Source: JAXLSZ01 sp046330315
Lineage (GTDB): Bacteria; Actinomycetota; Thermoleophilia; Solirubrobacterales; 70-9
Assembly (NCBI GenBank): GCA_046330315.1
Contig: JAXLSZ010000005.1
Location: 248,001 to 312,000, forward strand
DNA length: 64,000 nucleotides
Direction of reading: 5' to 3'
The notes below the pieces were generated by a model. That model was not told the origin of the DNA and did no database searches. It worked only from the letters and a program-made list of their open reading frames with translations. A program made the translations under genes and the position numbers. Positions 15,769-23,516 of this stretch are shown here, in pieces; the first letter of the stretch is position 1, and each line of letters starts with the position of its first letter.

Positions 15769-18300
15769 GTGCTGACACGCAAAGCAATAGCCAACCCGAT
15801 CACAGAGGCAACCGAGGGGAAACGACTGACCGGCGAGCAGGCCCACGAGTTGGCGTACGCGAGCCTGCCCCCCCTGCTGGGGTCAGCGCAGGAGCTGCGG
15901 GCAATCGGGTGGGGATTTGTCATCACCTACTCACCGAAGGTGTTCATCCCGGTCACCCGGCTGTGCCGCGACGTTTGCCACTATTGCACCTTCGCCCGCC
16001 CCCCGCGCCGCGGCGTACGCGCGTATATGACACGAAACGAGGTGCTCGAGATCGCCCGGACCGCCGCCGTCGCCGGCTGCCACGAGGCGCTGTTCACGCT
16101 TGGGGACAAGCCTGAGCTGCGCTACCGCGTGGCCCGTGAGGAGCTCAAGATGCTTGGCTGTGAAAGTTCGATCGAGTACCTGGTGCAGCTGTGCGAGCTG
16201 GTGCTCGAGGAGACAGGTCTGCTGCCCCATGTCAACCCGGGCGTGATGACCCGAGAGGAGTTGGCTCGCCTGCGCGAGGTGAGCCCGTCGCAGGGCATGA
16301 TGCTCGAGACCACGGCGGCGCGCCTGGGTGAGCCTGGCGGTCCCCACTTCGGATCGCCCGACAAGGACCCGGCGGCGCGCCTCGCAACCATAGAGACTGC
16401 CGGGGAGTTGTCGGTGCCGTTCACCACCGGGCTCCTGGTCGGGATCGGCGAGTCGCGAGCCGAGCGGATCGAGACGTTGCTCGAGATCCGCCGCCTCCAC
16501 GAGTGTCACGGTCACATCCAGGAGGTGATCGTCCAGAACTTCCGGGCCAAGGTGGACACGAAGATGGCTGGACACCCGCCGCCGCCCATCGATGAGCTGC
16601 TGTGGACGGCGGCCGTGGCGCGCCTCGTGCTCGGGTCGGAGATGTCGGTGCAATGCCCGCCCAATCTCTCCTACGGGGACTTCCCGCGCCTGCTCGATGC
16701 CGGTATCAACGATTGGGGCGGCGTATCGCCGGTCACGGTCGACCACGTCAACCCGGAGGCTCCCTGGCCGGAGATCGAGTCCCTCGTCCGCTCCACACGA
16801 TCGCGTGGCCTCGAGCTCGCCCCCCGCCTCGCGGTCTACCCCAGGTATCTGGCGGAGCGTGAGCGCTGGCTCGATCCGGCCGTCCGCCCGCACGTGCTGC
16901 GCCGGGCCGACGGCGACGGGCTCGCCCGCGACGCCAGCTGGGTGGCTGGAGAATCCAAGAACGCGCCGCGCTTGGCGCCGCGGCGTACAGCCCAGCGGCC
17001 CACACCCCCGACGGCGACCGTGCTTGCGAAGGTGGCCGAAGGCGTGGATCTCGATGAGGACGACGTTGCCGTCCTGTTCCAGGCGCGCGGCCGGGACCTC
17101 ACCCAAGTCTTCGATGTCGCGGACGGTTTGCGGCGCGAGGTCTGCGGCAACAACGTCAGCTACGTCGTCACGCGGAACATCAACTACACCAACGTCTGCT
17201 ACTTTCGCTGTGGCTTCTGCGCATTCTCCAAGGGCAAGTTGACCGAGAACCTGCGCGGGGCACCCTATTTCGTGCCGATGGAAGAGATCGTGCGCCGCTG
17301 CCGCGAGGCGTGGGATCGCGGCGCTGTGGAGGTCTGTCTCCAGGGCGGGATCCACCCGACCTTCACCGGCGACTTCTACCTGGACGTCTGCAAGGCGATC
17401 AACAGCGAGCTACCGGACCTGCACCTACACGCCTTCTCGGCACTCGAGGTCTGGCAGGGCGCGGCCACCCTGGGAATACCGCTGGCCAGCTATCTGGGGC
17501 AGCTGCGCGATGCCGGGCTGGCATCGCTGCCGGGCACAGCCGCGGAGATTCTCGACGACGAGATTCGGCAGCTCATATGCCCGGACAAGATCTCCACCGA
17601 GCAGTGGCTCGAGGTACACGGCCTCGCCCACGAGGCCGGGCTTCGCTCCACCACCACGGTGATGTATGGGCATACCGAGGGCCCGCGCAACTGGGCGCGC
17701 CACCTGATCGCGCTGCGCGAGCAGCAAAAGCGGAGCGGGGGCTTCACCGAGTTCGTGCCGCTGCCCTTCGTGCACATGGAGGCCCCCATGTACCTGAGAG
17801 GTCGCGCACGCAAGGGGCCGACGTTTCGGGAGGCGATCCTCATGCACGCGGTCGGCCGTATCGCGCTGCATCCGTGGATAACGAACGTGCAGGCCTCGTG
17901 GGTCAAGTTGGGCATGGCAGGTGCGCAGGTCGCGCTGCGTTGCGGGGTCAACGACCTTGGCGGGACGCTGATGAACGAGTCGATCTCGCGAGCAGCCGGC
18001 GCAGTGCACGGACAGGAGGCTCCGCCAATGCGCCTCGAGCGGGTGATTCGCTCGGTCGGCCGAACGCCGGTTCAGCGGACCACGCTCTACGGGGCACCCG
18101 AAGCCGACCGCGTTCGGCGCTCATTCGGCGCCCAGCCGCTGGCGAAGCCGCTCAACCCGCCGGTGCGGGAGGCGGGGCTGGTGGCGCCGCAGCGAGTCCT
18201 GCGGCCGGCGGAGCCGGAGACGACGGAGTCTCCGCAACCTGATCGCGCCCCCCCACGGTCGGTGGAGACGAGACGGGGAGGAGGTGGAGCTGAGCGTTGA
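15769..18300 (+). CDS. fbiC: FO synthase (bifunctional CofG-CofH, FbiC)
   Basis: An 843-residue fusion of two radical-SAM enzymes. Together they join 5-amino-6-(D-ribitylamino)uracil and tyrosine into 7,8-didemethyl-8-hydroxy-5-deazariboflavin (FO), the deazaflavin core of F420. The N-terminal CofG domain carries the cluster motif CRDVCHYC at Cys66/70/73; the C-terminal CofH domain carries CYFRCGFC at Cys477/481/484. Length matches actinobacterial FbiC. The GTG at 15769 is preferred; an ATG at 15727 would add 14 residues but has no spaced ribosome site. Other F420 genes (cofC/fbiA/fbiB types) are not in this window. The C-terminal 50 residues are Pro/Arg-rich and probably disordered. Confidence 0.95.
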   Translation: MLTRKAIANPITEATEGKRLTGEQAHELAYASLPPLLGSAQELRAIGWGFVITYSPKVFIPVTRLCRDVCHYCTFARPPRRGVRAYMTRNEVLEIARTAAVAGCHEALFTLGDKPELRYRVAREELKMLGCESSIEYLVQLCELVLEETGLLPHVNPGVMTREELARLREVSPSQGMMLETTAARLGEPGGPHFGSPDKDPAARLATIETAGELSVPFTTGLLVGIGESRAERIETLLEIRRLHECHGHIQEVIVQNFRAKVDTKMAGHPPPPIDELLWTAAVARLVLGSEMSVQCPPNLSYGDFPRLLDAGINDWGGVSPVTVDHVNPEAPWPEIESLVRSTRSRGLELAPRLAVYPRYLAERERWLDPAVRPHVLRRADGDGLARDASWVAGESKNAPRLAPRRTAQRPTPPTATVLAKVAEGVDLDEDDVAVLFQARGRDLTQVFDVADGLRREVCGNNVSYVVTRNINYTNVCYFRCGFCAFSKGKLTENLRGAPYFVPMEEIVRRCREAWDRGAVEVCLQGGIHPTFTGDFYLDVCKAINSELPDLHLHAFSALEVWQGAATLGIPLASYLGQLRDAGLASLPGTAAEILDDEIRQLICPDKISTEQWLEVHGLAHEAGLRSTTTVMYGHTEGPRNWARHLIALREQQKRSGGFTEFVPLPFVHMEAPMYLRGRARKGPTFREAILMHAVGRIALHPWITNVQASWVKLGMAGAQVALRCGVNDLGGTLMNESISRAAGAVHGQEAPPMRLERVIRSVGRTPVQRTTLYGAPEADRVRRSFGAQPLAKPLNPPVREAGLVAPQRVLRPAEPETTESPQPDRAPPRSVETRRGGGGAER

Positions 18301-18393
18301 ACGACGCACGGCTGCAGGAAGCGACCGGTCGAAGGGGAAGCCACTTCGTTGGGTCGGTCGCGTCGCAGGGACATTCTGAGAGGATCTTCGAGC

Positions 18394-19410
18394 GTGAGCC
18401 GCGACGAATCGCCACAGACTACGCCGCACCGCCACGACTCGCTCTCATTCCCGAGCGACCTCTCGCAGGTCGATCGCGACGTCATCAGGATTCTGCAGGT
18501 CGACGGACGCACGCCGATCGCGCAGGTCAGCCGAGAGATCGGGATAACCCAGAAGACCGCGCGGAAGCGAGTGCAAAAGCTGGTCGCGCGCAACGTCATC
18601 CAGATCACTACCGTCACCGACCCGGAGCTGCTCGGCTATCGCGCCATCGCGCTTGTGGCCGTGCGGCTCGACAACCGACGCCCCCCGGCGGAGGTGGCGA
18701 GCGACCTCGCGGGAATCGGCGCCGTGGATTACGTGGTGGTTACCACTGGCCGCTACCACCTCCTGGTGGAGGTGATGTGCACGGACCTAGTCGAGTTGGC
18801 GGCGACGGTAGAGGAAGAGATCATGACCGTGGCGGGGGTGGTCGATCGCGAGATCTTCCCCTACCTGCGACTTCAGTACCAAGAGCCGCGCTTCGAGGCT
18901 GCCCGCTGGAAGTCTCCCGACCGGGTCGGCGTGACGCCCGCCGATGAGCTTGATGCCGTCGACAGGCAGATCCTCGCCGAGCTGAACGCCGATGGTCGCA
19001 TTCCGTTCCAGGTCATGGCGCGCGAACTGAGCGTGTCGGAGTCCCAGATCCGGCGTCGCGTGAACCGCATGGTAAACACCGGCACGGTGCGGATCCTCGC
19101 GATCACCAATCCGAGGAGCCTGGGCCTGCACACGATCGCGTGGCTGGGCCTCGTAGCCGCTCCGGGTGTCCACACCGAGAAGCTCGCGGCGCAGATTTCG
19201 ACGCTGCTCTCGATCACCTATGTGGTGGTCTGCGCCGGCCGCTTCGACATCTTCGCGGAGGCGATCTGCGTGGACCAGCGAGACCTGCTGGCCGTGCTCG
19301 ATAGACAGGTCCGGGAGCTCCCGGGCGTGGCCCGGGTCGAGGCGTTCGTATCGTTCGACTTGCGCTACAAGCGCGTAGTGCCTTCCCGTGGCGGTGCGGA
19401 AGCCGGCTAA
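18394..19410 (+). CDS. Double-domain Lrp/AsnC family regulator
   Basis: A 338-residue protein made of two tandem Lrp/AsnC units, each with an N-terminal winged helix and a C-terminal RAM ligand-binding domain. The first starts VDRDVIRILQVDGR with recognition helix TQKTARKRVQKL; the second starts VDRQILAELNADGR with SESQIRRRVNRM. Single-unit Lrp proteins are about 150 residues, so this is a duplication or fusion, as known in some actinobacteria. The GTG at 18394 follows GAGAGGA; the frame also extends 15 codons upstream. It lies 93 bp after fbiC on the same strand. Lrp-type ligands are usually amino acids, which fits the APC permease. It probably controls the divergent operons. Confidence 0.9.
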   Translation: MSRDESPQTTPHRHDSLSFPSDLSQVDRDVIRILQVDGRTPIAQVSREIGITQKTARKRVQKLVARNVIQITTVTDPELLGYRAIALVAVRLDNRRPPAEVASDLAGIGAVDYVVVTTGRYHLLVEVMCTDLVELAATVEEEIMTVAGVVDREIFPYLRLQYQEPRFEAARWKSPDRVGVTPADELDAVDRQILAELNADGRIPFQVMARELSVSESQIRRRVNRMVNTGTVRILAITNPRSLGLHTIAWLGLVAAPGVHTEKLAAQISTLLSITYVVVCAGRFDIFAEAICVDQRDLLAVLDRQVRELPGVARVEAFVSFDLRYKRVVPSRGGAEAG

Positions 19411-19617
19411 CTGACGCCAAAGCGTCGGCGGCCGGACAACGAGCGTGGATCAGGACATCTCAAAGGGCTTGACTCCCGACGCTGGGGCATGGTGTCACTG
19501 AAGGGTGAAAGAGTGCGCGGAGTGCGCCACCGAACCGGAAAGGTCCGCGAGTCGATCGTATCCAGACCACCACCGGGCCACAACTCCGCGCGATGGGATC
19601 TGCATCACAGGGCCTGA

Positions 19618-19670
19618 TGTCGGCGCCGGTTGAATACTGACCCCCTCTCGCCGGTCGAAAACTGACCCCC
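19618..19670. mobile_element. IS21-family-like terminal repeat remnant
   Basis: Starting at a TGT, two 20-bp near-copies (19626-19645 and 19651-19670, 18 of 20 identical, both ending ACTGACCCCC) are spaced 25 bp apart. Multiple end repeats of this wording are typical of IS21-family ends in actinobacteria. No istA or istB gene follows; IS256 copy B begins 15 bp to the right. It is read as a leftover end of a larger IS. The 275 bp from 19411 to 19685 hold no other recognisable gene. Confidence 0.5.
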
Positions 19671-19685
19671 CGGCGGTGGCGAGCG

Positions 19686-21147
19686 GAGGTTGTCCGAAAC
19701 CTCGTAGAACTTTGAGCGGCGGTCCTCCCGCCTCGTCCGCTGCCTTCGGCAGCGTGCTGGGCGAGTGAAGTCCATCCGAGACAGGAGGAACCGCCATGAA
19801 GAAGGTAGCCGCGCCGAAGGTCGTCACGGCGACAGAGGCGATCGAGAGTCCGCTCCCAGCGAAGGTTCAGGAGGCGCTCGGTGAGTTGGTCGAGTCGGCG
19901 AGAGAGGGCCTGCTGGCGCTGAGCGTCGGCGTCGGGCTCGGCGTCGTGCACGAGCTGATGGAGGCAGAGGTCGAGGAGGTCGTCGGCCCGAAGGGCAAGC
20001 ACAACCCCGAGCGGACCGCGAAGCGTCACGGCCACGAGGACGGGTCGATGACGCTGGGTGGCCGGCGGACCAAGGTGCGCCGGCCGCGGATGCGGAGCGC
20101 CGACGATGAGCACGAGCTGGCCGTCAAGACCTACGAGTACTTCGCCGAGCGCGATCCGCTGACCCGCGCGGTGATGGACCGGATGCTCGCCGGCGTCTCC
20201 ACGCGCAAGTTCGCCGCAGTCGGCGAGCCGATCGGCGAGGAGCTCGAGGCCTCCTCGACGGCGAAGACGTCGGTCTCGGAGATGTTCGTCGAGCGCACGC
20301 AGACCGCGCTCGAGGAGCTGATAAGCCGCCGCCTCGACGACGTCCGCTTGGCGGTGATGATGCTCGACGGCATGGAGATCGCCGAGCGCACCCACGTCGT
20401 CGCGCTCGGGATCAGCACCGAGGGCGTGAAGATCCCGCTCGGGCTCTGGGAGGGCTCGACCGAGAACGCCACCCTCGCCCGCACGCTGCTCGCCGACCTG
20501 GTCGACCGCGGCTTGGACCCCGAGCAGGCGATCCTGTTCGTGATCGACGGCGCCAAGGCGCTGCGGCGGGCGATCAAGGACGTCTTCGGCGAGCACGCCC
20601 TCGTCCACCGCTGCCACCGCCACAAGGAGCGCAACGTCTGCGACCTGCTCCCCGAGTCAGACCGCGACAGGGTCCGCGCCGCGTGGTCGCTGAGCGACGC
20701 CGAGCTCGCCCGCCAGCGGCTCGAGCTGCTCGCCTCCGGGCTCGACCGCAGCTGGCCCGCCGCCGGCGCCTCGCTTCGCGAGGGCATGGAGGAGACGCTG
20801 ACCCTGATGCGGCTCGGGATCTCGGGGCAGCTCGCGAAGACGCTCTGCTCGACGAATCCGTGCGAGTCGATGATCGAGATCGTCCGCTACACGCAGCGAA
20901 ACGTGAAGCGCTGGCGCGAGGGCGACATGCGCCGCCGCTGGACCGCCGCCGGCATGCTCGTCGCCGAGCAGCAGTTCCGGCGGATCATCGGCTACCGCGA
21001 CCTCGCGACGCTCGTCGTCGCGATCGAGCGGTACGCCATCCTCGCCGCCGCTGAGTCACACGAACGTCAGGAGGTCCGCGAGCCCGTTACCGTCTGATCG
21101 TCAAGTGGGGATCGCCGTCGAAGTTCCACGACGATCCGGACATCCTC
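19686..21147 (+). mobile_element. IS256-family insertion sequence, copy B
   Basis: A 1462-bp near-identical, inverted copy of the element at 5325-6785, with the same terminal inverted repeats. The flanking octamers are GGCGAGCG on the left and CGGGCGCC on the right, so no target duplication is present. That points to a deletion, inversion or recombination next to this copy after insertion, in contrast to copy A. It sits directly against an IS21-type end remnant. Confidence 0.9.
19796..21097 (+). CDS. IS256-family (mutator) transposase, copy B
   Basis: A 433-residue transposase nearly identical to copy A, with the same catalytic segments (MLDGMEI, FVIDGAK, NPCESMIEI). Visible differences are Ala5, Ile16 and Ala22 in place of Pro, Thr and Pro. 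The ATG has a strong AGGAGG site. It is intact and should be active, and it could also act on the ends of copy A. Confidence 0.95.
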   Translation: MKKVAAPKVVTATEAIESPLPAKVQEALGELVESAREGLLALSVGVGLGVVHELMEAEVEEVVGPKGKHNPERTAKRHGHEDGSMTLGGRRTKVRRPRMRSADDEHELAVKTYEYFAERDPLTRAVMDRMLAGVSTRKFAAVGEPIGEELEASSTAKTSVSEMFVERTQTALEELISRRLDDVRLAVMMLDGMEIAERTHVVALGISTEGVKIPLGLWEGSTENATLARTLLADLVDRGLDPEQAILFVIDGAKALRRAIKDVFGEHALVHRCHRHKERNVCDLLPESDRDRVRAAWSLSDAELARQRLELLASGLDRSWPAAGASLREGMEETLTLMRLGISGQLAKTLCSTNPCESMIEIVRYTQRNVKRWREGDMRRRWTAAGMLVAEQQFRRIIGYRDLATLVVAIERYAILAAAESHERQEVREPVTV

Positions 21148-21236
21148 CGGGCGCCGCCCTCCGAGAGTCTTATGCGCAGATACATCGCCCACCGAAACGA
21201 ACCTCTCCCGTCGGTCGCCAACCTGGAGGAGCAGGG

Positions 21237-21953
21237 GTGAGCGACCACATCGGTATCCGTTTCAAACTCGGCGAGGCGTTCCCCGCCGACGATTCGCTGG
21301 CCCGCTGGATGACGATCACCGCGATGGCGCTCAATGACCTCCTCTACGTCAATCGCTTGCTTATTCCGCGTTTACAGGAGGAGGTCGAGTCCGCGGATTA
21401 CGAGAACATCTACCTGGCGCGACTGGCGGGAGCCCACCTCTTTGAGATCGCCGTGTTCCTCGACCACGCTCATCGACGGCTCTCCGCGATCCGCGAGTTC
21501 ATCGATGGACTCGACCGTAACGCGAAAGCGGCCTACGAGAAAATCAGGGCCGTGGGTCCGAAAGGGTCAGGCGACTTTGCGAAGCATCTCGCCGATGCTC
21601 GCGGTCAGGTCTTTCACTACTCAGAGCTGATTCCGCAGGCCGAGGATCGAGAAGAGCTCAAGGCTGCGATGGCCGAGCACGCCGAGTCGATGGGCGAGAT
21701 CCGCGACGAAGGCGCCCCGATCACGGGCTTCCGTGCGCGCTTTGCTGACGACATCGCGGCGGAGTTGACCTTCGGGGATCGCCCGCTCGATGAGCTCGAT
21801 TACGTCACCCAGGTCAGCGAGCACATAGCCGCCTTTCTGAAGTTTGCATTCGCCGCAATCGCCCACTACGTGCAGCGTCTTCCGCGTGAGGCTTGGGAAT
21901 ACATCGATCCCGACACGCCGCCGGATTCACATGGCGGATTGCGTTTCGCCTAA
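21237..21953 (+). CDS. Alpha-helical protein of unknown function, paired with next gene
   Basis: A 238-residue protein that reads as mostly alpha-helical and charged (for example IPRLQEEVESADYENIYLARLAGAHLFEIAVFLDHAHRRL), with no signal peptide and no membrane segment. The GTG at 21237 follows a GGAGGA site; the frame upstream is only the IS border. The stop overlaps the next start as TAATG, so the two proteins are made together. I recognise no family. The position beside a restriction-modification pair inside an integrated element makes a defence or toxin-antitoxin role possible, but no catalytic motif supports it directly. Confidence 0.6.
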   Translation: MSDHIGIRFKLGEAFPADDSLARWMTITAMALNDLLYVNRLLIPRLQEEVESADYENIYLARLAGAHLFEIAVFLDHAHRRLSAIREFIDGLDRNAKAAYEKIRAVGPKGSGDFAKHLADARGQVFHYSELIPQAEDREELKAAMAEHAESMGEIRDEGAPITGFRARFADDIAAELTFGDRPLDELDYVTQVSEHIAAFLKFAFAAIAHYVQRLPREAWEYIDPDTPPDSHGGLRFA

Positions 21954-22504
21954 TGGCCTCCAAGGACTCAGCCGTCGAGTTCGGGCGACCGATAGGAGAC
22001 TTCGCCGAGGAAGAGCTGCGCAACTACGCGCTTCAGCATGTCCTTTACGAGATCACGTATTTCATCCGGGCAGCCCAAGCAATTGAGGCGGCACGGGCGG
22101 AACTCTTTCCGATGAACTTTGCGATCGAGGTCTTTGCCCTCCACCTCCGCAACTTGCTCGACTTCTTTGCTCCGCGCAACACACGCCCGACCGACGCATG
22201 CGCCCGGCATTTCTATGCCGGCTGGGAGCAGCCGAAGCTCAACTGCTACCTGCGCGAAGCGAGATGGATGGCGAACAAGCACGTCGCCCATCTCACAACA
22301 GATCGGACGACCGACATTGACCTCAAGACGTGGGCTGTCGAGCCGATTGTCCGATCGCTCATCCCGATCATCGAGCGGTTCACTGAGGGCGCTGATCTCG
22401 TCTGCGACCGCTTTCGCTTGGAGGTCAGGGAGCGCCTGGCAGAACTTCCGCCTCCCCGTGACCCGACAGAGTTGCCGCCCGGAGCAGACCTCGCGCCAGG
22501 GTAG
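21953..22504 (+). CDS. HEPN-like helical protein (tentative)
   Basis: A 183-residue helical protein. It contains HLRNLLDFF near residue 65 and REARWMANKHVAHLTTDR near 101-118. The latter gives Arg104-x5-His110, compatible with the Rx4-6H motif of HEPN ribonucleases, and the RN(L)LDF and NKxVAH wording is common in small HEPN-like proteins. This is pattern reading, not a domain hit. It begins with an ATG that overlaps the preceding stop. Its 3' end converges on the restriction endonuclease gene, 37 bp apart. If HEPN, it would be a candidate RNase effector and the upstream protein a possible antidote or sensor. Confidence 0.5.
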   Translation: MASKDSAVEFGRPIGDFAEEELRNYALQHVLYEITYFIRAAQAIEAARAELFPMNFAIEVFALHLRNLLDFFAPRNTRPTDACARHFYAGWEQPKLNCYLREARWMANKHVAHLTTDRTTDIDLKTWAVEPIVRSLIPIIERFTEGADLVCDRFRLEVRERLAELPPPRDPTELPPGADLAPG

Positions 22505-22541
22505 GCATCTGCTAGGCGCCAGGCACCCAAAAGGACAACGG

Positions 22542-23483
22542 TTATGTTCTCGGCCGCGGCCTTCCGCCGGCTTGTATGAAGCGCTCGATAGCCTCAAGGT
22601 CGTGGTCGAAGAAGACCAGCATCCCGTCGTCCTGCGCGCCTTTCAGGTTGACGAGATTGAAGACACCGCCGAGCACAGCGGCCGTGTGGAGGTCCGTCCC
22701 GAACGCGCCGCGCCAGCGCTCGTGCTTGCCACCGGTCTCGCGGTTCAGGCGCTTGACCGAATTAACGGCGGTGTTTGAGACCTTGCACTCGATCGGCAGA
22801 AGGTCGCCGGTCGCCAGTCGGCCCGGGACGTCGCATTTGGCACCGGCCACTCGGATCTCGCGGGTGAACTCGCCGCGCCTTAGGGCTTCTTGGTAGTTCC
22901 TCGGAGTGAGCCCAACCGAAGGATTATCACCGAGTTCCCGCAGGCGTTCACGGATGACGCTCGGGTCCACGTAGTCGAGCCCAGCTGCAGCAAGCGTCTC
23001 GCGCACGGATCGCTCCTGAGCGGCGGACAGCGTGCTACGCAGCTTGGTCCCAAGTCGCTGTTCCGCCATCAGCTTCGCAGTCACCTTCACAGCTTGAGCC
23101 ACGTCGGGGTCATCTGCTGAGGGGATGCGATCCTCCGCCAACCAGGGAAAGCGGTCCCAGTCGAGGAAGTCTCGGATCGTCGCAGCAGGTCCCTCGGCCT
23201 CGCCGATGATCTTCAGCGTGTCGTCGCTGATCACCGGTGAGGTCACGTAGCGGGCGGGCTTCAAGAGGTCCCGGTTGGCGGCGAACAGGTCCGGATCCTC
23301 GCCCAGGGTCCGCAGATTCTCGGTAGCCGCGAACAGCACCCGGACTTCAGCCGCACACTCCTCTTCGACGACGACGAACGCAGCGCGAATCTCGCTGCGA
23401 TAGCGCTCTACGAATCGCGCTCGGGCATCGGCGCTCAGCTGGTCAAGCTCGGTCTCGCTCCAAAACGGATAGCCGGCGCTCAC
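22542..23483 (-). CDS. XamI-like type II restriction endonuclease
   Basis: A 313-residue protein. The C-terminal half contains a PD-(D/E)xK nuclease core: Asp218 in KCDVPGR, then Glu232-Cys-Lys234 in LLPIECKVSN. The N-terminal half has RDLLKPARYVTSPVISDD, which I associate with the XamI family of type II enzymes, whose namesake cuts GTCGAC. Both the family and the specificity are from memory. It lies 33 bp downstream of an adenine methyltransferase on the same strand, the usual partner. The methylase is encoded first, which fits safe establishment after transfer. It appears intact. Confidence 0.75.
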   Translation of the reverse strand: MSAGYPFWSETELDQLSADARARFVERYRSEIRAAFVVVEEECAAEVRVLFAATENLRTLGEDPDLFAANRDLLKPARYVTSPVISDDTLKIIGEAEGPAATIRDFLDWDRFPWLAEDRIPSADDPDVAQAVKVTAKLMAEQRLGTKLRSTLSAAQERSVRETLAAAGLDYVDPSVIRERLRELGDNPSVGLTPRNYQEALRRGEFTREIRVAGAKCDVPGRLATGDLLPIECKVSNTAVNSVKRLNRETGGKHERWRGAFGTDLHTAAVLGGVFNLVNLKGAQDDGMLVFFDHDLEAIERFIQAGGRPRPRT

Positions 23484-23516
23484 GCGGGGACTGTATTGCG
23501 GCTCCGCCGGCGGTGG

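Noticed and set aside
19465..19520. A TTGACT-start sequence resembling a MerR-type promoter
   Set aside because: The dyad is degenerate and no MerR or target gene follows before the IS remnant.
5325..21147. A classical composite transposon formed by the two IS256 copies
   Set aside because: Copy A has its own target duplication on both sides, so it inserted alone. The pair may mobilise the region in principle, but the sequence does not show that it arrived that way.
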